NCBI RefSeq assembly: GCF_003369915.1
Contig: NC_046675.1
Span: 15,624,001 to 15,688,000, forward strand
Origin: Drosophila miranda
Taxonomy: Eukaryota; Arthropoda; Insecta; Diptera; Drosophilidae
Direction of reading: 5' to 3'
DNA length: 64,000 nt
The notes under the pieces are model-generated. The model saw only the letters and a program-made list of their open reading frames with translations, had not been told where the DNA came from and made no database searches. Position numbers and translations under genes: made by a program. Each line of letters starts with the position of its first letter. The first letter of the stretch is position 1. Shown here piece after piece: positions 45,124 through 58,029 of the stretch.

Positions 45124-48100
45124 GTAAGTATCTTTGAATGATCCAATGAACCTCTAAAAGTATCCTTTAATTAAACGAATACAATGTGTGAATATCCACA
45201 TTCTCATTCATTGCTTTGATGATTGAGCAGGGGAGGAGCAGGGCTCGGGGGGGGAATGGCAAAGTCAAGTGCGTTATCAAAGGCGTGCTTATCTTTTGTC
45301 ATCTCTCGCTCTCTGTCTCTCCCTCCTCTCTGCACGCGACGGTGCTGCGGCTTCTGTGTGTGTGGGTGGTGGCCAGGCGGTGGCGGCATGAAACGTGCTG
45401 AAATCTTATCTGCTTTCGCAAAAACACAGTCGCGGGAATCGGGAATTCAATTTGCACACAGGCACAAAGAAGACGTGAGAAGAGAAGAGAGAACGAAAAG
45501 GAAAGATGAGACAAAGGCGAAGCTTTAATTACCCTACATAATACCCCCAATAGAGGAGTATGTACCCATATGTATGCATATATAAAGTGTGATTCTTAAT
45601 TAAATATTTAATATGTGTTTTTATTCTGTAAGAGTACATATGGCTATTTCATACTCTGAGGAAAATAAAGTCTAGCTTAAACTCCTATTCGGAATACCCT
45701 TCCACCCAAAGGGTACACCTCAAAGAGGCCTCTAGGGAGTACAGATAAACCGTGGAAATTAACACCTTGTTTATTTTGTCGCCTCCTCCGCTTTGTTCCC
45801 CCATTTGTGGGTGCGGGTGCGGATAGAGATGGGGCTCTGCTCGGCTCTGGTCTCCCTCCATGGTCTCTGCTCACACAATTAGTTCCTTCGACCAGCTCCG
45901 ACTTCTACAATTACAGCGGAGCCGAGCAGAGCAGAGATAAGCGGAGTCTCGAGTCGTTTGGCTTATTGTTTTCGCGACCTTGTGTTAAATTGTGGCCAAC
46001 ACGAATGGCCGTTTATGGGGCAGGTGCTTACCCCACTCTCTGTGCGACCGCCCCCCCCCATCATAGTGATTTGTGTGGCACAACAGCAACAGGTTATGCA
46101 GTGGCTGTCAAACTGTGCTGTGAACCCAATTTCTGTTCTCCATTTTTGTGTGGGCACAGCACTTTATCGTTTTTCGCTGGCAAAACCAAAAAATGTATTT
46201 TTTCGCTTGAAAATTTTCAATAATTTCATGAAAATCTCGACGCCCGACTGGCCCGACGCTGACTGCAGCAATATTCCTTTTGTATTTTGTTGTTGTTGTT
46301 GTTGCATGAGGAGTGGCGTGGTGTGCCGTTGGCCCATCCATTGTCAGCTGTCATTTTGCAAGAGCTCACTTTGCTTACTCTTCCCCCGCCCCTCTCCATA
46401 GCCCTCTGGGTGCTTGTCAGCTGCTCAAGACACAGGGACAGCTGCCTTTGGCTCTGACTCTGCCTTTGGCTCTGACTCTGACTGTGTGCCACAAAATGTC
46501 GTACTAATTGCTCAGGTATTGAAGCTCGATAAAGTACAAGAACACAAAGAGGGGCTGGCTACATCGGAGGTTGTTAATTTTGCAAACGGCAATGGCACTT
46601 CCATCCCCTCTCCTCACCATCCCACCTGTGTGCTCTAGTCATTAATGTGCCCATATTAGAAATGCCATTACATCGCGCCATTTGTGGCAAATGTTAACTA
46701 CCACTCCACCATGCAACTGCCGCTCCGAAAAAGGGGGCTGGCAGTGGTTGTGGCTGTGGCTGTGGCTGTGCCTGTGGCAGGAGAGCAGCCATGCGTGAGA
46801 CACAGCCGGTCGGTCGCTGGCTCCTGCAATTCTTTCCGCAGAAAGCGCTGGCTGTTCCCGTTGGCTGCCTCTCTACCTAACTAGCCATCAATCGATCTGC
46901 CATATTGCCCCGGCAACATGTTGCAGTGGCAGCTATCTGCTACTATATGCTACGTGACTGGACTGATCAAGCAACAGCGAATGCTTAGGCGCAGCAGGCG
47001 CTTTTGGCACAGCACTTTGAAAAGGGCCGCCGCCTCTCCTGTTGTACTTAGAATACAGATATTTCGAAACAGTAGTACGCGTTTGTGTCTGCCACATGTG
47101 AGCGTGGGCATCATCATCCGAAAGATACAAACACTCACACATGCTCAAAGGCTTTGCAGGAAACAAAAATTTGTAATTACAGCCACAGTGGGGCATAAAT
47201 AACGCGCGCCGTACAAAAGATAGAGAGAGGGAGAGACCGAAAGACCAAAAGAGATATGGCCCGCATCCGAACACCGAAAACCGAACACCGAACACACAAC
47301 AGCCACGAAAACCTGTTCCAACCTGCAACATTTAGCTGCCATTGCGTGTGTGTCTGCACGTGTGTGTGTGTGTGCTGCCACAAAACTAAACAAACAAGCC
47401 AACGAAAAATAAAACCAGCAATGAAAATGCCCGGCCAAAAAAAGAAAGATACATACATGCATACCAGAAAAGAAACAGATACAGATACAGAGTGCGTTTT
47501 CTGTCTGCCGGTCCGTATCCGTATCTGTATCTAGATACTGCCTGACTCTATCTGTGTCTGCGCCTTTGCCTGTGTTTGTATCTCTGGGTCTCTCTTTTTG
47601 TCTTAAACGCATTATTTTTCAAGTGCGCTGATGAGCATTTGATTGTTGCAGCCCAAAGTTTGCCCAGGGGCCCCCCCTTCTTTTTTGTTGTTTTTGGTTT
47701 TGGGGCCAATCCACTTCAGTTCATCTCGGTTCGGTTCGGTTCGGTTCAGATGGGATCGGTACGATGTACGGCGGTGCGCTCATCCTCTGACTGGAATTCT
47801 TGCTGGCTTTTTGTTGTTGTTTTGTTTATTTTCCCAACATTTTTCTCTCACTTGAAGCGCAAAACCAAATTGTAAACCAACCAAGCAAAAGACCCGCCAG
47901 ATACAGAGATGCAGATAAATAGACGCGTCTGTCATCGTCTGGGCGTAAACAACGAGGAGGAGAACGGATACCGGTCCTTGTCCAGGCTTGGAATCTGAGA
48001 GTTTAAGCGGAGGAAGGGCTTAAGGAAATGCTAGGAAAACTTCTTACCTCTTCCAATAGGAAATTATTCGTATAATTTATTGTATAAGTTGCCCATAAGC

Positions 48101-48421
48101 GAACGGCTACATTTCTTTCGAATATCCACGAACAGAGAACCATTCGGCACTAGCATTTTGGGATTAAATTCGTATACCAATGAGCTGTTGATGGAGCTGC
48201 TCTCAGTCTTAGCCTCTGCTTAAAAGTTCTTATGAAAACTACTTGCCACATCCGCAGTTATTTTCAACTCGTTGCACAGCCAAACCTAAACCGGGCTCTT
48301 GCTTATACAATATTTACTCTGTAGCTCTCTGTGTATCTCTGCCTTTTAGATAATACGTACTTTTGAGGCAGCTTGTTTTCCTCTACTGAGGCTGGTGTTT
48401 ACCCAACTTGGTGCTACACTT

Positions 48422-48441
48422 GCAGCAGCAGCAGCAGCAGC
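48422..48441. repeat. CAG triplet repeat
   Basis: Short perfect GCA/CAG run. Simple repeat. Confidence 0.85.
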
Positions 48442-50420
48442 CACTTAAGGCCACAAGTTCAACGGCAACGGAGCAGAAGGCGAGGGAGAGGAGAAGATTG
48501 CTTGTTGCGTGCCGCTCCTCGCGACTGGAATCTGCAGATTGATTGCCGATCGTGGTCGGGCTGCAGCTCAGGCCGCATTTTTGCACGTTTTCGCTAGCCG
48601 GGCGCAGAGAACCAAAACCAAATGGCCAATATAAATGGAGTCCAAGTAAAAGTGGCCCGCATCGCCGGGGCTTTGATGAATTTCTAGGCAACCGCAGCAG
48701 CAGGAGAAGCAGCAACAAGAAGAACGACAACCGCAGCCAGAACAACGCACCTTTTCAGTCATTGAACTTTAAGCTATGCGTCCCCCGACTCCACTCCACT
48801 CCACTCCCCACCCCGCCCCACTCCACCACTCCACCATTCACAGAGAGGCAGCCCCATCGATAGGTTGGGAGATCGAAGACAGAACGATTCGATCGCGCTG
48901 CTGTTTCGTTCGGATTTCATGCGCTGCGCTTTTCAATTTCGTAAACCGAAGAATAAAGAATGAGAGAACTTTAAAATTGATGTGTCTGTCTGGCTGTCTA
49001 TCTGTCTGGCTGTCTGTCTGTCCATCTTTGGCTTTTGTCTGTTTACCTTTCAAGCTGCCCCTGCCTCACTGGAAAGGGGGGGCTAACCGTTTGATAGTGT
49101 CGCATGGGATCCGATTCGTGCTGCCTTGATTAATGGCACTTCCAGGCCATTGAGGGGTTCTCTAGGAACTGCCTAAGAGCCTGTCGTAAACACCTTTTGG
49201 AGACGCTGCACCCGCATTAACCATTTAAGAGCCTCTCCAAGAGGCCACGCAACCAAGCAGCCACTTGTGGCATCCCGCTGGACTTTCTAATCTGTTTCTA
49301 CGCTTCTATTTGCATGAGAATGCGGCAGCGAGAAAGAGAATGTGCTGCCCCAGGGCCACCTTTCTCGTATCAGTGGAAATTTAATGGCATTTCAATTAAA
49401 TACTAAAGAAACGTGTTTTGTAAATAACCCAAAAGCTAGGAGCAGCAGGAGACACAGGACACCAGGCCGGGAGGAGGAAATTGCAGACGGTTCCAAAGAT
49501 AGAGCACAACACGTGGGCGTTTAGGGAAAGCACTGCGAAAATTGTGCGTTGGAATTTCCATTGGTAAAACTACAATAAAACACAGACACAGACACAGCCT
49601 CGTATCTGTCTGGCCGGGGCAGCATGCGATTTCAGTTTATAGATTCGTTCCACAAACCTGTACCACACGTACAGCACACAGCATCATGCCGCAGGTAAAC
49701 AGCGTCACTAATCAAGCAAGCTACGCGAACCCAGGGGCAGGGCGGAGCAGCCGCAGCAGCAGCGGCAGCAGCAGCATCATCAGCGAGGAAACAGCCTGGG
49801 AAGCCAGAGACCAGCAAACAGCGACCAGCGACCATTACCTTGCATTACCATTGGAATTTCTCACAGAATTTTCAGCCTCTCCTGCCTCGAGATCTCCGTC
49901 TCGGGTTCGAACTTGTTTCTGGGAATTCTCTGCTGCCCAGAGAGAACTTCAAGTGCTTTTCCCTCGTTTCGTTTTGGGGAAGCTTTAAGGCTTCAAGGGT
50001 CCAAGAGGAAGAGGCATTACATAAACGCATGGCACACATGAGGCACGGCAGAGGAGAAAACCCAAATGGAAACACTTTGTCGCCCCACTGCGGCGTTTCA
50101 TAATGCAGTCTTAATGTCCCTTCGTCTGACTGTCTGTCTGTCTCACCTGGAAGTCCTCTTCCTATGTACCTTCCTTCCTCCCCTTCTCTCTGTCTCTTTT
50201 ACTGCCTGTCTGTGCTGATTTCCGGACGACTGATTGCAACAGCAGCACCGGCAACTTGTGTTTCATTTTTCACTCTCATTCATCAGGCAAACATCACGCA
50301 ATGCCGGGCGACAGATGAGCCAAGAGACTCGCCTCGCCTCGCCTCGCCTCGCTCGCTCCTGACCCTGTCCCTGTCCCTTATCCCTAGTCCTGTTCCTTTG
50401 CCGGCTCCGCTCCTGCCTCG

Positions 50421-50436
50421 TCTCCCAGGTAAAGTA
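50421..50436 (+). promoter_or_regulatory. Possible recursive (ratchet) splice site in the gukh intron
   Basis: A long pyrimidine-rich stretch ending TCTCCCAG is followed at once by GTAAAG (junction 50428/50429). Such joined acceptor-donor sites divide long Drosophila introns into segments. The donor half is not perfect, so this is a candidate only. Confidence 0.3.
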
Positions 50437-53400
50437 TTCGTTCCGGCCATTGTAAACCGCAGAGAGACAGACACTGTAAATGGTGCTGCCAAAATGTACG
50501 CCGCTCTATGTTGCATGCAACCCGTTCAACCCCTAGCGCGCTGCATTCATAATTTACCTCTGTCGAGGAGGGTCTCACCTGGATGGAGGACGCGTCAGTG
50601 CGAAAATTGCTTTGTTTGTGGCATAAAAACAAGTTTTCCCTTACCAAAATATGGTCCCCCCGCTGGTGTCACGAGGGGAGGCCCTGGGAGGCACCGAGAG
50701 GCACAGCTGATGCGCTCTGATCATATCTCGTAGCTCATGTCACATGCAAATTAATCACAAAGGCCTCTGTACCCTGTACGCTCTACCCTGATCCTGGGGT
50801 GTGGCACAGGCCGTAATTGCATGGGAATTAATCCCCGAATTGATTCGAAGACAGGGAGCAGCAGCAGCAGCTGCCTCTGGCGATAGGCGATAGACGGTAG
50901 GCGCAACCTTGCCAATGCCGTTCAGAAACTAGATTTGATGGTCTACTATTTATGATATAATGGTCTAGGCTTTCGTTTTTAGATATCTTATCAAGCGAGT
51001 ACGTACTCGTATCACATGTTTACACCGCCCCGTCTTCTGATAGGGACTCCAAGGTGTGTTTGTGCCATGAGTGTGGCAATACCTGGCACTAGTAGGGGGC
51101 TTCGAACGAATACAATAAATGGGGGGAACTTAAAGCGATCTTAGGGATCAGCGATGGGCACGCTTTTTCAATTCGGAAGCCGTTGAAAACACCAATAGCG
51201 ACTCTCCAGTTGAGGATTTATTTATTTTGTTGTCATGCACACGACATAAATTTTGTTGTTGCACTTTTTCGCTTGTGAATCGAAGAATAAATCTCGGGGA
51301 AGTGAGAGAACAAGGAAGGAGGTACTTTTGTATCGGTATTATGTACTTTCATCCATTAACACATTCCCATCCCTTAGGGGGTGACTCCTGTTACATATGT
51401 TGCCACCTCTCCTCAATACATAAACCCTTCACCCCTTGCTTGTGTTCCCCTACCCCAATCGGCACCACCTGGCTTCAATCCATCGTATTCTTCTGTCTTC
51501 TATCCCTAACAGACGACGAAACGCACCCAACAATCGCGTGATCTCTTCACAAGTAGTGCTCGTATCTTTTATTCATTGTTTGTCGTAATTATAACTGAAG
51601 TTGCGGCATTTACCCTGACTAAACGATGCAACAGAAGCGGCAGCAGCAGCAGCAGCAAAAGTTCCCGCCTCGCAATTCATTAGATACAAAACACGTTGCT
51701 CTGATTGCCCCTCCCCTCCCTCCCTGCCGGCTGTGTGCTCTTTTCAGATACTCTTTTTGTTCTTTCTTCCCTGGGCTTTTGCCTCTTTCTTAGTTTTTTT
51801 ACATGATTCTGTGGAGCATGTTTTTTTTGGGAGGGGTGGAGGAGACAGAGGCAGAGGCAGCTTGAGTGACATCATTTTTGGATGTTTATCTCTTCGTGTT
51901 GAACAACTGTAGCACATGCGGCACATGGGGCACGGCACAAACTAAATCCTTTGCCGTAGGAATAATCTCTGGATTTCAGGTCAAGATTTAGGGTTTTTCC
52001 TAATTTAGTTTGCAGGAAAATTAATAAAAAAGGGGAACACATATCCCTCTGCAGATTAGCCCGCACTTTGACCCATTTCTGGGATAGAATATTTGAGTTT
52101 TTGGACAACTTGTTGCTTCTAAAGCCTCGGAGGGCTCTGCCTGCTTTCACTTGATTTGCATATAGACAAAGCACTGCGCTGCAACGGTACAATATCATTT
52201 TCCATTATCCGAGAAAAACCTGAAAGACAACCAGAGAGAATCTCTCTCTTTCTCACTCTCCCCATGGCTCCGTTTCTGTTTCTGGCGGTTGGAAGCCTGA
52301 AACTTGCGCAAGACAAGAGCCTCTTATGCAGCCGCCGTCGCCTTCGCCTCGTAATGGCCAATTAAGCCGCGTCATGCCGTCAACCAGTCAGTCATTCAGT
52401 CATCCAGTCAGGCCATACCATCCCAACCAGTAAGAGTCCATAGATGTTGCATTTTGATCAGCTTAAGCGGGGCATGGAGCCCGCCATATGGGTGGTGGCA
52501 GAGTGCGTGGGTAGCTCTCTCTCTCTCTCCCTGTTTCTCTGGCTCTGCCAAGTCATGGCTGCCCCCATGCTGGATCGGGAGACAGGAGTGGGAGGCCACG
52601 CAGTGCGACTTAATGGTAAGCCTTCCCCAAAAAAAAGGGCAGCCGAATAAAAAGTGGAAGAAAGAGTTGCCTGTGGAACGGCAGACGGCAGGTGAACGCG
52701 TAGCCGCGGGCTGTGGGCTGTGGGCTGTGGGTGTGGGCACGGAAGCTGGTGGAACCCGCTCAGCCGTGGCATGCCCCCTCCCGTATGTTTATTACGCACA
52801 TGTGTGCCTTTGTGAGGCATGCCCCTGGCCCTGTGGGCTATCATTTACGCTAAACGCACACTGAAAGCGGTAATTAGATTGTCTATGCCCCGAAAATCCA
52901 GTCGGCCACTTGAGATGGAATAGGAAACAGAATCCAGCAGTCGCAGCAGTCGCAGGAGCAGCAGCTGGAGGCTCACTTAGGGCTTAGGGGCGTGCGGTGC
53001 GGTACGGTCCGTCCATTAGGGGTAGGAACTGAATGTGTTTTTAGAGTCGCTTTAATACGCTTAAGCCGAAAACCAGATAGAGATACGGATATAAAAACAG
53101 GCCGAGCTGAGCTACGAAAAACATAGATACTTGCCCAAGTACCACGTACCACGTACCACACGTGGCAGTAGGCCTGACAGATGTGCCCAAAGCGGGAGAG
53201 AATCGAGAGATGAGATCTCTTTTGATACAGTTTTTGTGTAATGAAGGGCATATGTTGCGGTTTCTGCCACAAACGGCTAATTCCAAGGTAAAGGTTCCAC
53301 AAAAGTTCGAGAGAACCCAATCCCAAAGCGATTAAAAACCCGAAAGCTCTGCCAGATTGGAATCTATAGACAAATGGCAAACCAAACGAGATCTGGCTCT

Positions 53401-56326
53401 GGTTTCTCGCTCTCTGCCGCTCTGCCGCTCTGTCGCTCTGTCTCTGACTCCACAACGATGATGGCGTCGGGCCACCAAAGATGCCGACTCTCAGATATTG
53501 GCTACATTGTGCGGCCCACAGATACACAGATACACAGATACAATCCCATCACGCAGTTGAAAGCCACAGAAAAAAGCTCCAGCTACAGCTCCAGAGTTGA
53601 AATCGTGTTTTTTTTTTGGGATGCCACAGATCTCTGCCTCTGTCGCTGTCTCTGCCTCTGCCTTGAGTCTCGTCTGCGGTGTAGGACCAGAAGTTCAGCA
53701 CGAAATGCAATTACAATGCCCTGACATTAGGGCAAATCGAAAAGGGGCAGGCAACCGAGGCGGGGGCCGGATAGAGTTCGACAGAGAGAGAGTCAGAGAG
53801 TCAGAGCCACAGCCAGAGCCAGATAGCAGTCGGTTAGCCGCATTTTTGTGACGCTTAGCCAAGCCCAGACTCTGCGCAGAATAGGGAATCGTAGCCGTAG
53901 CCGGAGTCGGTGGGCGGAGGGGGAGCCATGATTACAATGCCGCCCAAGCGGAAGAGACGTAAATTATGTTATAATCCAAACCGGCGACGGATATGGCGCT
54001 GAGAGATAGTCTCTGAGGGGACGGGGACCTCAAGCGAGCAATCGGAATGTGAAAGATTGTTTATGTAAAATACTTTTGCTGTTTCTTTTTTATTTTTGGA
54101 GCTGTACAAGTTGTATATACAATGAGAAAGGATACTTTTTAAGGAGATATTCGAATGTTATATACCCTAAAGGAAGGGATAGATAATCTTTTGTTCCATT
54201 CAATTATAGCCCTCGCATTCCACTATATTTTCCCATTTTAAAGAATATAGATGTAAAAACTTTAGCCTGAACATCATGATGTAATCCTTGTCATGCACAG
54301 GACATGTATTACTAGTACATTTTCGGAGTATTTGGGAGCAAGCACGTCGTCTAAGCATTCCCTAAAAGAAGTCACAGATTAATCACTCCGTGGTGCTTCC
54401 TAGGCTGGACTTCAAGTTATACTCCGCGTTATGCACACGGCATGTATTTTGTTTTGACATTTTTGAGCTCTTCCCTTCTCTCTTCCCTGCTGGATCAACA
54501 TTCAGTCATTTTGTTGAATCTTTTAGGTAAAAACTCAATGCTGAACATCACAGAACATCACAAAAGATCCTCTACGAATGTCTGCACCGAATTTGAAGCT
54601 GTTGCTCTGTTTGTTTACCTCCAACCCGAAATCCCGCAACCCCGAAACGGGAACCCGAACCGGAACCCCTTGGGCATGCCATCCATCAATTGGGTCAAAC
54701 TCTGATTCCCCTTTTGTTTAATTTTTCTCCAGTAGTCAATGAGCCGTGACGCGGATGCGGACGCGAATGCGAATGCGGAAACAAATCGAAAAGCATTGCA
54801 ATTGCTCTCCTTTCCCTGTTTTACTCGACGAGCACTGGGTCACGGGAGCAGCTGTGTGGCTATGCGGCCTTTTGGGTGGTGGATGGCTGCAACCGGTACT
54901 TAAAGTGTCATCAAATGGATTCGCATCGGGAGGAAATGCCGCATAATTGTTTAACAATGCAACAAAACACAATAATCAACGTTGTACAACCCTCGCTGGA
55001 TGGCTTGATGGCTCGAGGGCTCAAGTGCTTTTGGGCCCTAATTCTGTTGTTAGGCATCGAACATTGAATATTGTTTGATGGCGTTTCCCCCCGATTTCTT
55101 TTCGAACATCCGGCGAGTGACGGGTGACGAGTGGCGCTTGCAGCAGCCTTTGTGGCAACTGTCACACAACCGGAAATGCAACCTGGCGTTTGAATTCCAA
55201 TTCGAACCGTGGACAATGCCATTTTAATGAGGCAGTTTAGCCTCCATTTAGGGGCTAGACAGAAAGAGAAAATGGGTACTTCAAAGGCGAGTCGGGGCGG
55301 GGCGGGGCACACACATTGTGCGTGCGTTGCATTAATGAAATCATAAAACGTTCGGCCGGGGAGGGGCTAGGCAGAGCGCCAAAGATCAGCAAAAAGTTCA
55401 CGGCTTCGGCTTTAATGAGCACACTGACCCAATTCCTACGATATGCGATATGTGGTGTGGCTTGAGGGGAGGACAACTTCTGCATTGTTTTGCAATTGCC
55501 AGAGAGAGGGCAAAGTCCGACAGGGAGAGATCCAGATGGGGAGTTCAATAAACTTGCCGCGCATCTGAAATACTCCCCCCTCCCCGGGTCCAGGCAGCTG
55601 TCGTTGCGCCTCACAGAAGAGCAATCTGGGCTCCGCCTGCTCTGCTTGTTTGTCGCTTTGTTTTTTACACAAAATGCATTTCACATTCACAACAAATAAA
55701 TAAATAAACTCCCCAACGCTCAAAACATTGTCAAAAAAAACCCGAAAAGAAGGGGAAAGATCTGGAGGCGGCGTTTGAAAGTGTAAATGAATTTGTTCTT
55801 AATTATTATGGGGACTTTTGTGGAGCAGCAGCAGCAGCAGCAGCCGAGTATCTGCGAGATTCGTTGGCATTGATTTACAGTCGAAATTTTCAAAAAAGGG
55901 GCGCCCCAAAGGCTTTTCGCTCCATCTCTCTTTCCTCTCGCCTCTCGCGTCTTGGAGCAGCATGATTTGCTTTTATGTGGCGGCAAAAATTGTGAAGAAA
56001 ATGAAAGAGCGAGAGGAGTGGAAAAAACATGTTGGAAATTAGTTTCTTGAGTTATCTAACGCCCTGGGAAAATGTATGTTGTGTGCTGTCTTTGGCTTTG
56101 ATGGTCCCTCCCGTCCGTCTGTCCGCACAATGGTAAATGATGGATTTCGGTGGATTTCCACCGAGCAACGTGTGAACAAGACAAGAAATTTGAGACTTTT
56201 TCTTATGATTGCTCGTTGAGGGAATTACTTGGGCAATTTCGACACTTAACGAATGGTCAGACTTAGTTTTTAAGCATATAATTGCCGGCAATTGACCCAA
56301 ATAGTGGTTTACAGTGACCCCTGGAA

Positions 56327-56800
56327 GATATTTTTGGGATTTTCTGTATAGTCTGTGGTCTATTACGGGATGGAATACGCCTAAAGTTGTCTTGTTTCAT
56401 GGCAGAACTGTCTGAAGGTGCCTTTCAATGGGTTCTACCAGAGAAATATTGACTATATGAATGGAAAAACTTAGTTTCCATCAACAAAATACACATAACT
56501 GATCTATAGGATAACATTTATTGACTTGGGGAATATATTTTGGGATTTTCTAAATAGCTTATGGTCTATTACGGGCTGAAATGTGCTTAAAGATGGTTCA
56601 TTTAATATAAAAACTGTAGGATGAACCCTGGCAGTGTGAGCTACTGAGGAAAAAGTTAGTTTTAATATTTGTATTACTGCCCATTGATCTTTACGATGAT
56701 TTTTATTGCCTTGGGATATATATTTCAAGATTTTCTGAATAATTTATGGCCTATTACTGGCCGGAATGAGCTTAACGTTGCTTGATTTTATGTTAAAACC
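56327..56800. repeat. Three diverged tandem units, ~185-205 bp period
   Basis: The motif GATTTTCTG/A...TATGG-CTATTAC-GG begins near 56339, 56544 and 56729, each copy sharing flanking words such as CTTGGGGAATATATTTTG-like and CTTAA-GTTG. Spacing is 205 and 185 bp with many differences between copies. It is AT-rich with no coding potential. Confidence 0.75.
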
Positions 56801-57417
56801 CTTTAATATGAGAAAATCTCGACCAATTGATCTCTACGGAGATTTTCTTTAACCTCTATATACAATATCTTCCGATGCCTTGGACATTTATTGGCTCCAA
56901 AGTCTGTTCCTTATCGTTTCTCTCAATTATCGTTTCGTATTAATTTTCATTTTCTATTTCGGGTTTCCATCCCCACAATTTATGGTCCAGTCTGCTAATG
57001 TTTCTTTTATTGATTCCCCTTAATAGATGGTTAATTTTATCTGCCGCTTTTCATTGTGGTCTCTTCGCTCCGCTTTCCACTCTCCACTGGGGTTTCTTAA
57101 TCTCGGCTGATTTATGCTCTGGAAAATTGATTTGGCATGGGCCGAAAAGCCATTAAGGGCCACACAGTCGGGAGTATAAAGTCTGGTGTCTAGAGCATCC
57201 TTATCAGGCGAGTGGTCCAGACGCACTCTCACATTTCAATCCGCATCCTGTCCGTGTGACTGAGAGAGTGTCAAGAGAGAGAGAGAGAGGGAGAGACTGA
57301 GTCGCATTGTAGAAGTCGTAAATTGTAAATCTGGAACATTTCGCTGATATGACAAGTGACTACGAAATGTTTTATGGACATGTGTTGCCTAATTTATGTT
57401 TCAATAAGTCGTACGAC

Positions 57418-57444
57418 TCCTCCTCCTCCTCCTCCTCCCCCTCC
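57418..57444. repeat. CCT triplet repeat
   Basis: Tandem TCC/CTC triplets on the plus strand. Simple repeat. Confidence 0.85.
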
Positions 57445-57536
57445 GTGTGGGGACATAAAAACGTCATAATATCCAATGAAAAGGCAATGCAACAAATAAT
57501 TAATTGAAATGAACAACCCATAAGGGTGCGACACCG

Positions 57537-58029
57537 CACTATGGGAAAAAATTAGATTTCTTTGAACATTTATTCCAGTTTTATAGATGGAGACTTCAAG
57601 CTTTCCAACAATATATTATTTTTAATAAAATTTTAATTTTTTTAATAGGTTTTGCTTTGGTGTTTGATTTTGATTTTATTTCTTTAGGTCTACCTGTAAT
57701 ATTTATTTTTCAACTTCTAATCATGCCATATATTTAATGATTCTATATTAATATGTTGGAAAATGAGAAAAATCGCGAATTTAATTCAATTAATTTGGTT
57801 ACTATTTTCTTTGAATATTTAAAATATTTCAGCCTCTTTTAATCAGAAATATTCATGCTAAATTATTGAATTTTGACCTATAAAAAATTATTAAGGAAAG
57901 TCCGTAAAAAGTGTAAAATACTACTAAAGCTCTCTATTGTGTATTTAATTAAAAATAAATAAACCTAAAATTCTTAACCATAGAAAAGAACAAATTTGTG
58001 CCCACAAAATCGAATCTTTGCCCATAGTG
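57537..58029. mobile_element. Non-autonomous Transib-like inverted-repeat element
   Basis: The left end reads CACTATGGGAAAAAATTAGA and the reverse complement of the right end reads CACTATGGGCAAAGATTCGA, with 20 of the first 24 bases shared. Between them are about 445 bp of very AT-rich sequence with no open frame of note. CACWATG-type heptamers at both termini are the hallmark of Transib transposons, the family related to RAG1 recombinase and its RSS heptamer. Flanking 5-mers (CACCG and CTGGG) are not an exact target duplication, so the copy is either old or the assignment is imperfect. No transposase is encoded, so this is a MITE-like copy. Confidence 0.6.

Noticed and set aside
44411..45127. 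238-codon open frame overlapping the gukh exon
   Set aside because: It starts at GTG, is an alternative frame of a GC-rich coding exon, and has a low-complexity Arg/Ala/Pro composition. The frame beginning at 44475 matches NHS/GUKH.
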